Of a DNA stretch of 64,000 bases, positions 50,712-58,619 are shown piece by piece. The notes below the pieces were generated by a model. It was given only the letters and a program-made list of their open reading frames with translations, was not told where the DNA came from and made no database searches. The stretch is from RUG100 sp050953405 (GTDB lineage Bacteria > Bacillota > Clostridia > Peptostreptococcales > Anaerovoracaceae): positions 496,001-560,000 of the forward strand of contig JBMNMP010000001.1 of assembly GCA_050953405.1 (NCBI GenBank), written 5' to 3'. Position 1 is the first letter of the stretch. The number at the start of each line of letters is the position of its first letter. Position numbers and translations under genes: made by a program.

Positions 50712-52226
50712 ATGAGTGATAACAAGAATCAGAACCAGAAGGGCAACAAGGGCGGCAAGCCGGAGATGACAGCCAGCGAACAGAGCCGCATCCGCCGTGA
50801 CAAGCTGAAAGAGCTGCAGAACGCGGGCAACGACCCCTTCGTAATTACGACATACGATCAGACACACCACAGTGTGCAGATCAAGGACAACTTTGATACT
50901 CTGGAAAACCAGCAGGTTTCCATAGCCGGACGCATGATGTCAAAGCGCGTCATGGGCAAAGCTTCTTTCTGCAATGTGCAGGACAAAGAAGGAAACATCC
51001 AGTGCTATGTAGCCAGAGACGACATCGGACAGGAAGAGTACAAGGCTTTCAAAAAGCTGGACATCGGCGACATCATCGGCGTCAAGGGCTTTGTGTTCAA
51101 GACGAAGACCGGCGAGATCACCGTGCATGCACAGTCGCTGGTACTGCTGTCAAAGAGCCTGCAGGTGCTACCGGAGAAATATCACGGCCTGACTGACGTC
51201 GATATGCGCTACCGTCAGAGATATGTCGATCTGATATCCAATGAAGAATCCAAGGATGTATTCGTCAAGAGATCGAAGATCATCAGCTCGATCAGAAAGT
51301 ATCTCGATGCTCAGGGCTTTATGGAAGTGGAGACTCCGATGCTGGTCAGCAACGCCGGCGGTGCGGCTGCGAGACCGTTTGAAACGCATTTCAACGCACT
51401 GGATACCGACTTCAAACTGCGCATCTCACTGGAACTGTACCTCAAGAGGCTGATCGTGGGCGGACTGGAAAGAGTCTACGAGATCGGCCGCGTGTTCAGG
51501 AATGAAGGTCTGGACACGAGACACAATCCGGAATTTACCCTGATGGAGCTCTATCAGGCTTACACCGACTACAACGGCATGATGGACCTCACGGAAAACA
51601 TGTTCCGCCACGTAGCTCAGGAAGTGCTGGGCACAACGATGATCGAGTACAAGGGCGTCAAGATGGATCTGGGCAAGCCGTTCAAGCGCGTCACGATGAT
51701 CGATGCAGTAAAGGAATATACAGGGATCGACTGGAATGAGGTGCCCGACCTGGAAGCTGCCAGAAAGCTGGCGGACGAGAAGGGCGTGGAGTACGAGGAG
51801 CGCCACAAGAAGGGCGACATCCTCAGCTTGTTTTTCGAGGAATTCTGCGAAGATCACATTATCCAACCGACATTTGTAATGGATCACCCAATCGAGATTT
51901 CCCCGCTGACCAAGAAAAAGCCGGAAGACCCCGATTACGTAGAGCGTTTTGAGATGTTCATGAACGGATGGGAAATGTGCAACGCGTATTCCGAGCTGAA
52001 CGACCCGATCGACCAGAGAGAGCGTTTCAAGGCTCAGGACGAGCTGGCCGCTCAGGGAGATGAAGAGGCACAGCACACCGATGAGGACTTCCTCAATGCA
52101 CTGGAGATCGGCATGCCGCCGACTGGCGGTATCGGATATGGCATCGACCGCATGGTGATGCTGCTGACCGGCGCCGAAGCTATCCGTGACGTGCTGCTCT
52201 TCCCGACAATGAAGCCTATAGAGTAA
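50712..52226 (+). CDS. lysS: Lysyl-tRNA synthetase (class II)
   Basis: Charges tRNA-Lys. 504 residues. Class II motifs: motif 1 AQGFMEVETPMLVSNAGGAAARPF, motif 2 YEIGRVFRNEGLDTRHNPEFT, motif 3 TGGIGYGIDRMVMLLTG. The N-terminal OB-fold anticodon domain spans about 65-145. A charged Asn/Gln/Lys-rich leader of 20 residues precedes it. The last 20 residues (AEAIRDVLLFPTMKPIE) are intact, so the mobile debris downstream did not damage it. Confidence 0.98.
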   Translation: MSDNKNQNQKGNKGGKPEMTASEQSRIRRDKLKELQNAGNDPFVITTYDQTHHSVQIKDNFDTLENQQVSIAGRMMSKRVMGKASFCNVQDKEGNIQCYVARDDIGQEEYKAFKKLDIGDIIGVKGFVFKTKTGEITVHAQSLVLLSKSLQVLPEKYHGLTDVDMRYRQRYVDLISNEESKDVFVKRSKIISSIRKYLDAQGFMEVETPMLVSNAGGAAARPFETHFNALDTDFKLRISLELYLKRLIVGGLERVYEIGRVFRNEGLDTRHNPEFTLMELYQAYTDYNGMMDLTENMFRHVAQEVLGTTMIEYKGVKMDLGKPFKRVTMIDAVKEYTGIDWNEVPDLEAARKLADEKGVEYEERHKKGDILSLFFEEFCEDHIIQPTFVMDHPIEISPLTKKKPEDPDYVERFEMFMNGWEMCNAYSELNDPIDQRERFKAQDELAAQGDEEAQHTDEDFLNALEIGMPPTGGIGYGIDRMVMLLTGAEAIRDVLLFPTMKPIE

Positions 52227-52271
52227 AAATCGTTGGGATTTCAACGGTAAGCGCGCATAAAAAGTGCGCCA

Positions 52272-52291
52272 GTGTACCAATTGTGTACCAA
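52272..52291 (+). repeat. Short direct repeat at the border of the mobile-element debris
   Basis: GTGTACCAA occurs twice, at 52272-52280 and 52283-52291, 45 bp after lysS. Repeats of this kind occur at the ends of integrase genes and att sites; no second distant copy was seen at the other border. Confidence 0.3.
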
Positions 52292-52314
52292 ACGATGCAA
52301 GACTTATGCAGACT

Positions 52315-52357
52315 AACCCTGGAAATGGCTTGTTTTCAAGCATTTGCGGGGTTTTTT
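52315..52357 (+). terminator. Terminator downstream of lysS
   Basis: AACCC pairs with GGGTT around an inner GCTTG/CAAGC stem, followed by a six-T run. Confidence 0.75.
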
Positions 52358-52442
52358 AGTGCCCGGATTCGCACAATTGTAAATCAAGGGTAGTCGGAGT
52401 ACGCTGATATAAAGAAAGAATGTCAGCACGCAGGAGGTGAGG

Positions 52443-52592
52443 ATGATGTTCGATAAGAAGATAAAGATGAATGTAACAGACGATGAGAGCCAGCTCATAC
52501 TCTTCAGCCTGGTAGAACTCAGAAACAACCTCATAAAAGAAGGCAGATATACTGATGCCGTGGATGATCTCATCCTGAAGCTGTTTGGGTAG
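52443..52592 (+). CDS. Small mobile-element protein, unknown function (49 aa)
   Basis: Begins MMFDKKIKMNVTDDESQLIL; AGGAGGTGAGG lies just upstream. The sequence has a short beta stretch and two helices (FSLVELRNNL, DAVDDLILKLF). It lies within the parA-parB segment typical of integrative elements and is probably part of it. A hairpin GCTCTGC..GCAGAGC at 52642-52663 separates it from the next gene. Confidence 0.6.
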   Translation: MMFDKKIKMNVTDDESQLILFSLVELRNNLIKEGRYTDAVDDLILKLFG

Positions 52593-52707
52593 TAAAAATA
52601 AGGCCCTTTCCTGAATAATGATGCCTAAGGCATATTACATTGCTCTGCTGAAACATGCAGAGCTTTAGTAATTTTTGGACCGGCATCACCGGGGAAAGGA
52701 AAAGAAT

Positions 52708-53166
52708 ATGAAGACTACGGAGAATACGATGAAGATCATAGTGGAAGGCCTGACAAGAGAAATGATAGAGCAGGAATTAGGAGAGAAGGCTTACTGCCCG
52801 GTACTCCTTCAGGCAGCGCAGGATGCAGCAGATAACCTGGAGATGTGTATCGATCGCGGATGCATCGAGCATGAGAAAGGCCTTGCATATGTAGGGATGC
52901 TGGACAGCCTGTGCTTTGAAGGAGGTGCAGAGACGGCATTCGATATGCTGAGAGATGTTTTCTTTGCTGCAGGGTGCAGAGACATCGTGACAGAGATGGA
53001 TCTGATCAGGGTATGCGGCGAGGTAGAAAGTGACGCTTTCGACGATTTCATGGAGATATTCCTTGATTCAGATGAAGTGGACATGTATCTCACAGAGATA
53101 GATCTGAGAGAAGCAGCGAGGGCCGAGGAAGCAAGAGCAGCAAAAGGAGATCAGCTACCGTTATGA
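52708..53166 (+). CDS. Mobile-element protein, unknown function (152 aa)
   Basis: From ATG 52708 (AAAGGAAAAG upstream). Begins MKTTENTMKIIVEGLTREMI and is acidic and helical, with two Cys-containing stretches (DNLEMCIDRGCIEHEKG; FAAGCRDIVTEMDLIRVCGE). I have the impression of a family common next to ParA in conjugative elements, but cannot name it. Ends 90 bp before parA. Confidence 0.6.
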   Translation: MKTTENTMKIIVEGLTREMIEQELGEKAYCPVLLQAAQDAADNLEMCIDRGCIEHEKGLAYVGMLDSLCFEGGAETAFDMLRDVFFAAGCRDIVTEMDLIRVCGEVESDAFDDFMEIFLDSDEVDMYLTEIDLREAARAEEARAAKGDQLPL

Positions 53167-53256
53167 TCCATTCAGTCTGCCGACAGGCAGGCATACATCC
53201 GGCGTGTTCAAAAGCGAAGCGTGCCGCGATGATCAAATCGAAGGGAGGAGAACCAG

Positions 53257-54087
53257 ATGAAACAAGCAGAAGTTATAGCTATATGTAATCAGAAGGGCGG
53301 CGTCGGAAAGACTACCACAGCTGTGAACCTTGGAGCGGGACTTGCTATGAGCGGCAAGAAGGTACTGCTTATCGATGCAGATCCACAGGCAGACCTTAGC
53401 GCGTGCCTTGGATGGAAGAACACTGATGCACTGGATGAGACCATAGTGTCGGTCCTGAGCAAAGTGAGGAACGATGAGCCGTTCGATCCAAAGGAAGGGA
53501 TACTCCATCATGATGAAGGAATGGACGTTCTTCCATCAAACATCGAGCTTTCCCAGTTCGAGCTTAGTCTTGTGAATGTCATGAGCAGGGAGAACGTACT
53601 GAAGAACTACCTGAGACAGGTAAAGAGCGGTTATGACTATGTCGTGATCGACTGCATGCCGTCTCTGGGGATGATGACCATCAATGCGCTTACAGCAGCG
53701 GACAAGGTCATCATACCGGTGCAGGCACAGTATCTTCCGGCAAAGGGCATGACGCAGCTGCTATACAACGTAGCGAAGGTGCAGAGACAGCTCAATCCGG
53801 ATCTGAAGATAGGCGGTATCGTGATGACGCTCATAGATCAGAGGACGAGCCTTGCAAAGGAAACTATCGAGGCTATCAGAAAGAACTATGGGGCAGGCAT
53901 CAGGATATACAGCGCTCAGATACCGGTAGGAGTGAAAGCTGCCGAGGCAAGTGGAAGAGGAGAGAGCATATATTCATATGACGCGGACAGCAAACCTGCT
54001 GCGGCATATGCGGAGCTGACAAGGGAGGTGCTTAAGGATGGCGAAAAAGCGAGAACCGATAGACTTCGGTCTTCCGGGGATAGATGA
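53257..54087 (+). CDS. parA: ParA-family partition ATPase (element-borne)
   Basis: 276 residues. The deviant Walker A CNQKGGVGKTTTAVNLG is at residues 8-24; LLIDADPQADLSAC and YDYVVIDCMPSLGMMTINAL are Walker A' and B. Full length, closer to the ParA/Soj proteins of integrative conjugative elements and plasmids than to chromosomal Soj. It overlaps the parB frame by 50 bases. AAGGGAGGAG precedes the ATG. Without an intact ParB partner it is likely a relic. Confidence 0.92.
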   Translation: MKQAEVIAICNQKGGVGKTTTAVNLGAGLAMSGKKVLLIDADPQADLSACLGWKNTDALDETIVSVLSKVRNDEPFDPKEGILHHDEGMDVLPSNIELSQFELSLVNVMSRENVLKNYLRQVKSGYDYVVIDCMPSLGMMTINALTAADKVIIPVQAQYLPAKGMTQLLYNVAKVQRQLNPDLKIGGIVMTLIDQRTSLAKETIEAIRKNYGAGIRIYSAQIPVGVKAAEASGRGESIYSYDADSKPAAAYAELTREVLKDGEKARTDRLRSSGDR

Positions 54088-54979
54088 TATCTTTTCAACA
54101 CAGGCGGAAAGAGATGAAGCCAAACTGAAGAAGATATATGAGATACCTCTGGATCAGATAGACCCGTTCCCGGAGCATCCCTTCAAGGTGAAGGATGACG
54201 AGGACATGATGAATCTCGTGGAAAGCGTAAAGGCAAACGGGATAATCACTCCTGCTACTCTCAGAAAAAAGGAAGACGGCAGATACGAGATAATATCCGG
54301 GCACAGAAGGAAGAGAGCCTGCGAGCTTGCGGGACTTGAAACGCTTCGTTCAGAGGTAGTGGATATGACAAGAGACGAGGCTACCATATTCATGGTGGAA
54401 TCGAACTTTCAGAGGACCACTATTCTTCCTAGCGAGAAAGCCTTTGCATATAAGATGAGGCTTGAAGCGATGAATAGGCAGGGACAAAGAACAGACTTAA
54501 CTTCGACACCACTGGTGTCAAAGTCGAGAAGCAATGAAGAAATTGGGAAGTCTACCGAAACGGTTGAAATCAAGGTAAATGACGGTAAGCCGATTGAGAA
54601 CAAACTCATTTACGGTTCTGTATCTGGTAAGAAGATTGACGAGAACGGAGAAGCACTGGGCGGTGCTTTAATCGGCATTTTCAAAGCAGATGAAACCGAG
54701 TATACAAAAGAACACGCTATTATGACTGCCACATCTGAAAAGGACGGCAGTTTTTCTTTTGCCAAAGTTCCTTACGGAAAATGGATTGTAAGAGAGATTG
54801 AAGCTCCTGAAGGCTTTGTGCTTGATGATACTTCTTACGAAGTAAATATCGGGGAGAATGAGCAGGTCATCGAAGTGGAAATTACCGACGAGTATATTCA
54901 CGGTAATATTGAACTTACCAAAGTGGACGCTGATTATCCGGATAACAAACTGACAGGTGCAACTTTTGCATATGCTTAA
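54038..54979 (+). pseudogene. parB truncated and fused in frame to a Cna-B (SpaA-type) surface-protein fragment
   Basis: The first 165 or so residues are ParB: IPLDQIDPFPEHPFKVKDDE, the nuclease-type domain and ISGHRRKRACELAGL, then NFQRTTILPSEKAFAYKMRL. Just after NEEIGKST (near 54560) the sequence becomes a Cna-B/prealbumin-like repeat of the kind found in LPxTG pilins: GSVSGKKIDENGEALGGALI, FAKVPYGKWIVREIEAPEGF, ending as a second repeat starts (NIELTKVDADYPDNKLTGAT). The ParB DNA-binding half is missing and the surface domain has no signal peptide. The joint is in frame with no stop, so a 313-residue chimera could be made but is probably functionless. Confidence 0.85.
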
Positions 54980-55535
54980 TCTTCCTGTACCGGAAGCAGA
55001 GTATCATAATGTGTCGGTTGAACCGTCCGAAATGCAGAAAGAAATGGTTGCCTCCCTTGCAGAGCGAGCCGAGAAAGTTCGTGGCGGAGGTGTAGATTCA
55101 AGCGTAGATAATATGCTTAAAATCACAAACGATGGAAGAAAACTTGCACTTGACCAGCGAATGCTAAATGCTATGCTGCCGGACTTCGAGAACAGCAAAA
55201 TCAATGCCTGCGTTGATAATGTGTACCGCATATGGGAAGAAAACAAAGATAAAAAGTCAGCACAATTAGTGTTCTGCGACTTATCGACACCAAAGAATGA
55301 CGGAACATTTTCTGTCTACAATGATATCCGAAAAAAGTTAATTGAACGTGGAGTTCCTGAAAGCGAAGTACGATTTATCCACGAAGCAGATACGGATATG
55401 AAGAAGAAAGAATTATTTCAAAAGACGCGTAAAGGTGAAGTCCGAGTGCTACTTGGCTCTACTCAGAAGGATGGGAGCTGGCACGAATGTTCAGGGAGCG
55501 ATTGATTGCTCTTCATGATGTGGATTGTCCGTGGG
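54969..55535 (+). pseudogene. Fragment of a conjugative-element DEAD/Snf2-type helicase, frameshifted
   Basis: The frame open from 54957 to 55505 reads like the helicase half of the giant LtrC/Snf2-methylase protein of Tn1549-like elements: EMVASLAERAEKVRGGGVDS, SSVDNMLKITNDGRKLALDQ, NACVDNVYRIWEENKDKK, LVFCDLSTPKND, VRVLLGSTQK. After that an extra G (AAG-G-ATG) and a second extra G (CAG-G-GAG) break the frame; removing both restores MGAGTNVQERLIALHDVDCPW up to the intron border at 55536. Both ends of the parent gene are absent. Confidence 0.85.
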
Positions 55536-55920
55536 TGCGACTTGAAGTCGCATAGATAATTGTTTAACTAAATAAAGATTAAACCCGCTATTCCGTTAGC
55601 GGTAGCCTAGTGCCCAACCAGCTCTGTCAGTGATGACAATGTTTGGAAGCTGGCATGACAACGTAGCCCTCCACGTAAGTGGTAAAGCAGAAACCGTGAG
55701 GTGGAAGCGAATCTGCGAGCATCAATGCGGTTAGGGAGCAAGGCTTGAGTAGTATGGCTAACAAATGTGAAACTGTCATTTAAAACATCGTAACGTCCAA
55801 CGAGTCAAAGATGCTGATAGGCTCTAGCCCAAAAATGGGAAGCGGTCAGATAATCCTCTCCATGGTAGGATTACACGGATATTAAGCACCGTCGGTGAAG
55901 TAGACAGAGCCTAACCTACT
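55536..55920 (+). mobile_element. 5' part of a group II intron (domain I), truncated
   Basis: Starts GTGCGACTTGAAGTCGCATA, matching the bacterial group II 5' boundary GUGCG/GUGYG, right after helicase codons for ...DCPW. Conserved-looking domain I stretches follow (GCCCAACCAGCTCTGTCAGT; GAAGCTGGCATGACAACGTA; GCTCTAGCCC; GATTACACGGATATTAAGCA). There is no reverse-transcriptase frame and no domain V GAGC..GAAA hairpin before the sequence changes near 55920, so over 80% of the intron is lost and splicing is impossible. Confidence 0.85.
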
Positions 55921-55921
55921 C

Positions 55922-56207
55922 GTAGTTGAATGTGATGGAAAACATATCACAACAGTAGAGGGTCTTGCCGATCAGAGGACCGGGGAGCTGTCGGATCTCC
56001 AGCAGATGTTCATCGATGAATACGCATTCCAGTGCGGTTTCTGCACACCGGGAGTTCTCATGGTGACCCAGGCGCTGCTGGACAAGAACCCGCATCCCAC
56101 CAGGGCGGAAATAGAAGATGCTCCTGTCGGGCAATTATTGCAGGTGCATCAGTCAGTACCATGTGATTGAAGCCATAGAAAAACTTGCAGGAAGGGAGGA
56201 TGCTTAA
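55922..56207 (+). pseudogene. 2Fe-2S subunit of a molybdenum hydroxylase, 5'-truncated and frameshifted
   Basis: Reads V-V-E-C-D-G-K-H-I-T-T-VEGLADQ, then DLQQMFIDEYAFQCGFCTPG, the second cluster motif of xanthine dehydrogenase/CoxS small subunits, and ALLDKNPHPTRAEIEDA. At 56123-56124 an extra C (GCT-C-CTG) shifts the frame; dropping it gives LSGNYCRCISQYHVIEAIEK and a stop at 56205-56207, one base before the large-subunit ATG. The first about 65 residues, with the plant-type 2Fe-2S cluster, are missing, replaced by the mobile debris. The operon layout shows this was the partner of the next two genes. Confidence 0.9.
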
Positions 56208-58601
56208 ATGGGAAAGCCATTACTGAACGGTATCAACAACCCTATCCCGGATGACGGATGGGAACCGAGTACCAAGAGGTTCTTTCCGCTGGAAAAGGAT
56301 CCTAAAGAATATAAATACATCGGAAAGAATTGTGTCCGTAAAGATGCAAGAGAGATAATGACCGGTGAAGCCGTATATACCGACGACTACAAGATGACTG
56401 GTATGATCTACGGAACGGTCAAGAAGAGCCCCTATCCCCACGCTATTATCCAGTCTATAGATGTCAGCAGGGCCAAGGAGCTCGAAGGTGTTCGTGCAGT
56501 GCTGACTTATGAGGATCTCAACGAGATGCAAATGAACCCCATGATGGGATGGCCGCCGCACAAACCGCTGCTCGACAAGCATCTGCGCTATGTGGGAGAT
56601 GCGGTAGCTCTGGTGGCTGCAGACACACTGGACATTGCCCAGGAAGCCTGCGACCTCATCGAAGTGGAGTACGAAGTGCTCCCCGCAGTATATGACGGAT
56701 TCTCCGCGATCAAAGAAGGAGCACCGCAGCTGTACGATCAGTTCGAAAACAATATCTGCCCCGGCGGCCTGGAACTGATGCAGCTGGACGGCAAGTTCTG
56801 GCATCTGGTCAGAGGCGATGTCGACAAGGCTTTTGAAGAAAAATGCGTTTATGAAGCGGAAGATACGATAGAATTCATGGGCATGTGTGCCCCGAATGCA
56901 CCGGAGCCGCCCGGCGTTATCGTAAAGTGGGAAGGCGGCATGAAATTCAGCCTCTGGGGAACCAGCCAGTCGGCGTTCCTCCTCAAGCTTGTTAACGAAT
57001 CGGTACTCCCGGGGATCAAGTACGAGCCGTACACGTTCCACACCGGCGGGTCATACGGAAACAAGCAGTCGATGACGTTCCAGACTACTGCGGCGACGGC
57101 GCTGGCATATGTGACCAAGCATCCTGTCAAGGTATATCAGACAAGAATAGAACAGATGACAAACTATCAGACGCGTCTGGGGACTCAGGTCCACGCCAGG
57201 ATGGGTATAGACAAGGATGGAATAATCAGAGCTTTCAAGGGCGACTGGAAGATAGTAGCCGGAGCTTTCAACGATAACCTTCAGGGCAATATCGGCGTGG
57301 GACTCGGAGAGACACAGCTCATCATGGGCAAGTGTCACGACTGGGATCTGAACACCGATATCTGTGTCACCAACAAGCAGCCTGCAGGTATCGTAAGAGG
57401 ATACGGCGGTCAGGAACTGAACTCCTGTCTCTCGATGCTGGTGACCAGGGTCGCCAGAGCGGGGAATTTCGACCCTGTAGATGTATTCGCCAAGAACTAT
57501 GTATCTGACGGAGATTCATATATCTGGAGGGACGACCTCCCCTGGAGAGCACACTCTATCCAGTATGAACAGATGATCAAGAATACTGCCAGAAAATTCG
57601 GCTGGCAGGACAAATGGAAGGGCTGGGGCGTTCCCACGTGGAAGTCTGAAGACGGACGCTACGTCCGCGGCGTAGGCTGTTCTGCAATAGGAAATGCAGA
57701 CGTTGGAGAGGATTGCTGTGAAGCTTATGTAAGGCTGGCACCGGGACTCCTGGACAACACCATCATAGCCACGCTGCATGCAGACATCACAGAAAACGGA
57801 AACGGCCAGAGATCCAACGCGCAGAAAGTATGCGCCGAGAGACTCGGTATTCCGTATGAAAACGTAGTCATGGTGCCTTCGGGTACCATATTCAGTCCGA
57901 CGGGAGTATCCCTCGGAGGATCAAGAGGGACCATGACTCTGGGTCACGCCATAGCCAATGCGTGCGACGATGCTCTGGAGAAGATATTCAAGGCGGCGGA
58001 AGTACCGCTCAGATGTTCGTGGCAGAACATGGAGATCAGAGACAATTTTGTCTGCTCCAAACTCCATCCGGGTCAAAAGATCCCCCTGGGAGCACTGGTA
58101 AACTACTGGACGACAGTGACCGGCTACGGAAAGCACGTAGAAGAATTCTCGACGCCGTCATGCGTATGCGTCTTTGTCGAGGTAGAAGTGGACACGGAGA
58201 CCGGCAAAACCAAGGTCATCAAAATGGTAGTAGGAACCGATCCGGGACAGGTCATCGACCCGACTACGATAGAAATGCAGCTGCAGGGCGGCATCGGATC
58301 AGCTTGTCTGGATACAGCATTCTTCGAAGAACACGTTGTCGACAAAGAAACGGGAAGGACGATGACTTATGACATGATCGAATACAAGACCAGGCCGTTC
58401 AACGAATTCCCCGAGTTCGACTACAACATTGAAGAATCGCAATGGGACACATGGCAGTACCATGCTACCGGCATAGGTGAGATCTCAGGAGGCGGCGCTG
58501 CATCGGCGGCAATGCTGGCGATCTCGAACGCAATAGGTACTGACGTATCCACATATCCTGCTACACCGGATGTCATTCTCAAGGCACTGGGTAAGCTGTA
58601 A
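56208..58601 (+). CDS. Molybdopterin-binding subunit of a xanthine dehydrogenase-family hydroxylase
   Basis: 797 residues, full length. KYIGKNCVRKDAREIMTGEAVYTDDYKM is the family N-terminus; HTGGSYGNKQSMTFQTTAATALA (in place of GGGFGGK) is near residue 283, PAGIVRGYGGQELNS near 396, GVSLGGSRGTMTLGHAIANAC near 567, and the catalytic Glu is in the C-terminal TGIGEISGGGAASAAMLAISNAIG. It hydroxylates an N-heterocycle or aldehyde using Mo-bis/mono-pterin; the substrate, purine or otherwise, is not readable. ATG 56208 directly follows the small-subunit stop (AAGGGAGG upstream). Its Fe-S partner is broken in this locus. Confidence 0.93.
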   Translation: MGKPLLNGINNPIPDDGWEPSTKRFFPLEKDPKEYKYIGKNCVRKDAREIMTGEAVYTDDYKMTGMIYGTVKKSPYPHAIIQSIDVSRAKELEGVRAVLTYEDLNEMQMNPMMGWPPHKPLLDKHLRYVGDAVALVAADTLDIAQEACDLIEVEYEVLPAVYDGFSAIKEGAPQLYDQFENNICPGGLELMQLDGKFWHLVRGDVDKAFEEKCVYEAEDTIEFMGMCAPNAPEPPGVIVKWEGGMKFSLWGTSQSAFLLKLVNESVLPGIKYEPYTFHTGGSYGNKQSMTFQTTAATALAYVTKHPVKVYQTRIEQMTNYQTRLGTQVHARMGIDKDGIIRAFKGDWKIVAGAFNDNLQGNIGVGLGETQLIMGKCHDWDLNTDICVTNKQPAGIVRGYGGQELNSCLSMLVTRVARAGNFDPVDVFAKNYVSDGDSYIWRDDLPWRAHSIQYEQMIKNTARKFGWQDKWKGWGVPTWKSEDGRYVRGVGCSAIGNADVGEDCCEAYVRLAPGLLDNTIIATLHADITENGNGQRSNAQKVCAERLGIPYENVVMVPSGTIFSPTGVSLGGSRGTMTLGHAIANACDDALEKIFKAAEVPLRCSWQNMEIRDNFVCSKLHPGQKIPLGALVNYWTTVTGYGKHVEEFSTPSCVCVFVEVEVDTETGKTKVIKMVVGTDPGQVIDPTTIEMQLQGGIGSACLDTAFFEEHVVDKETGRTMTYDMIEYKTRPFNEFPEFDYNIEESQWDTWQYHATGIGEISGGGAASAAMLAISNAIGTDVSTYPATPDVILKALGKL

Positions 58602-58619
58602 GAAAGGAGGCAGGGTTTC

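Noticed and set aside
55536..55920. A complete, splicing-competent group II intron
   Set aside because: No reverse transcriptase frame and no domain V or VI before the sequence changes to the hydroxylase fragment.
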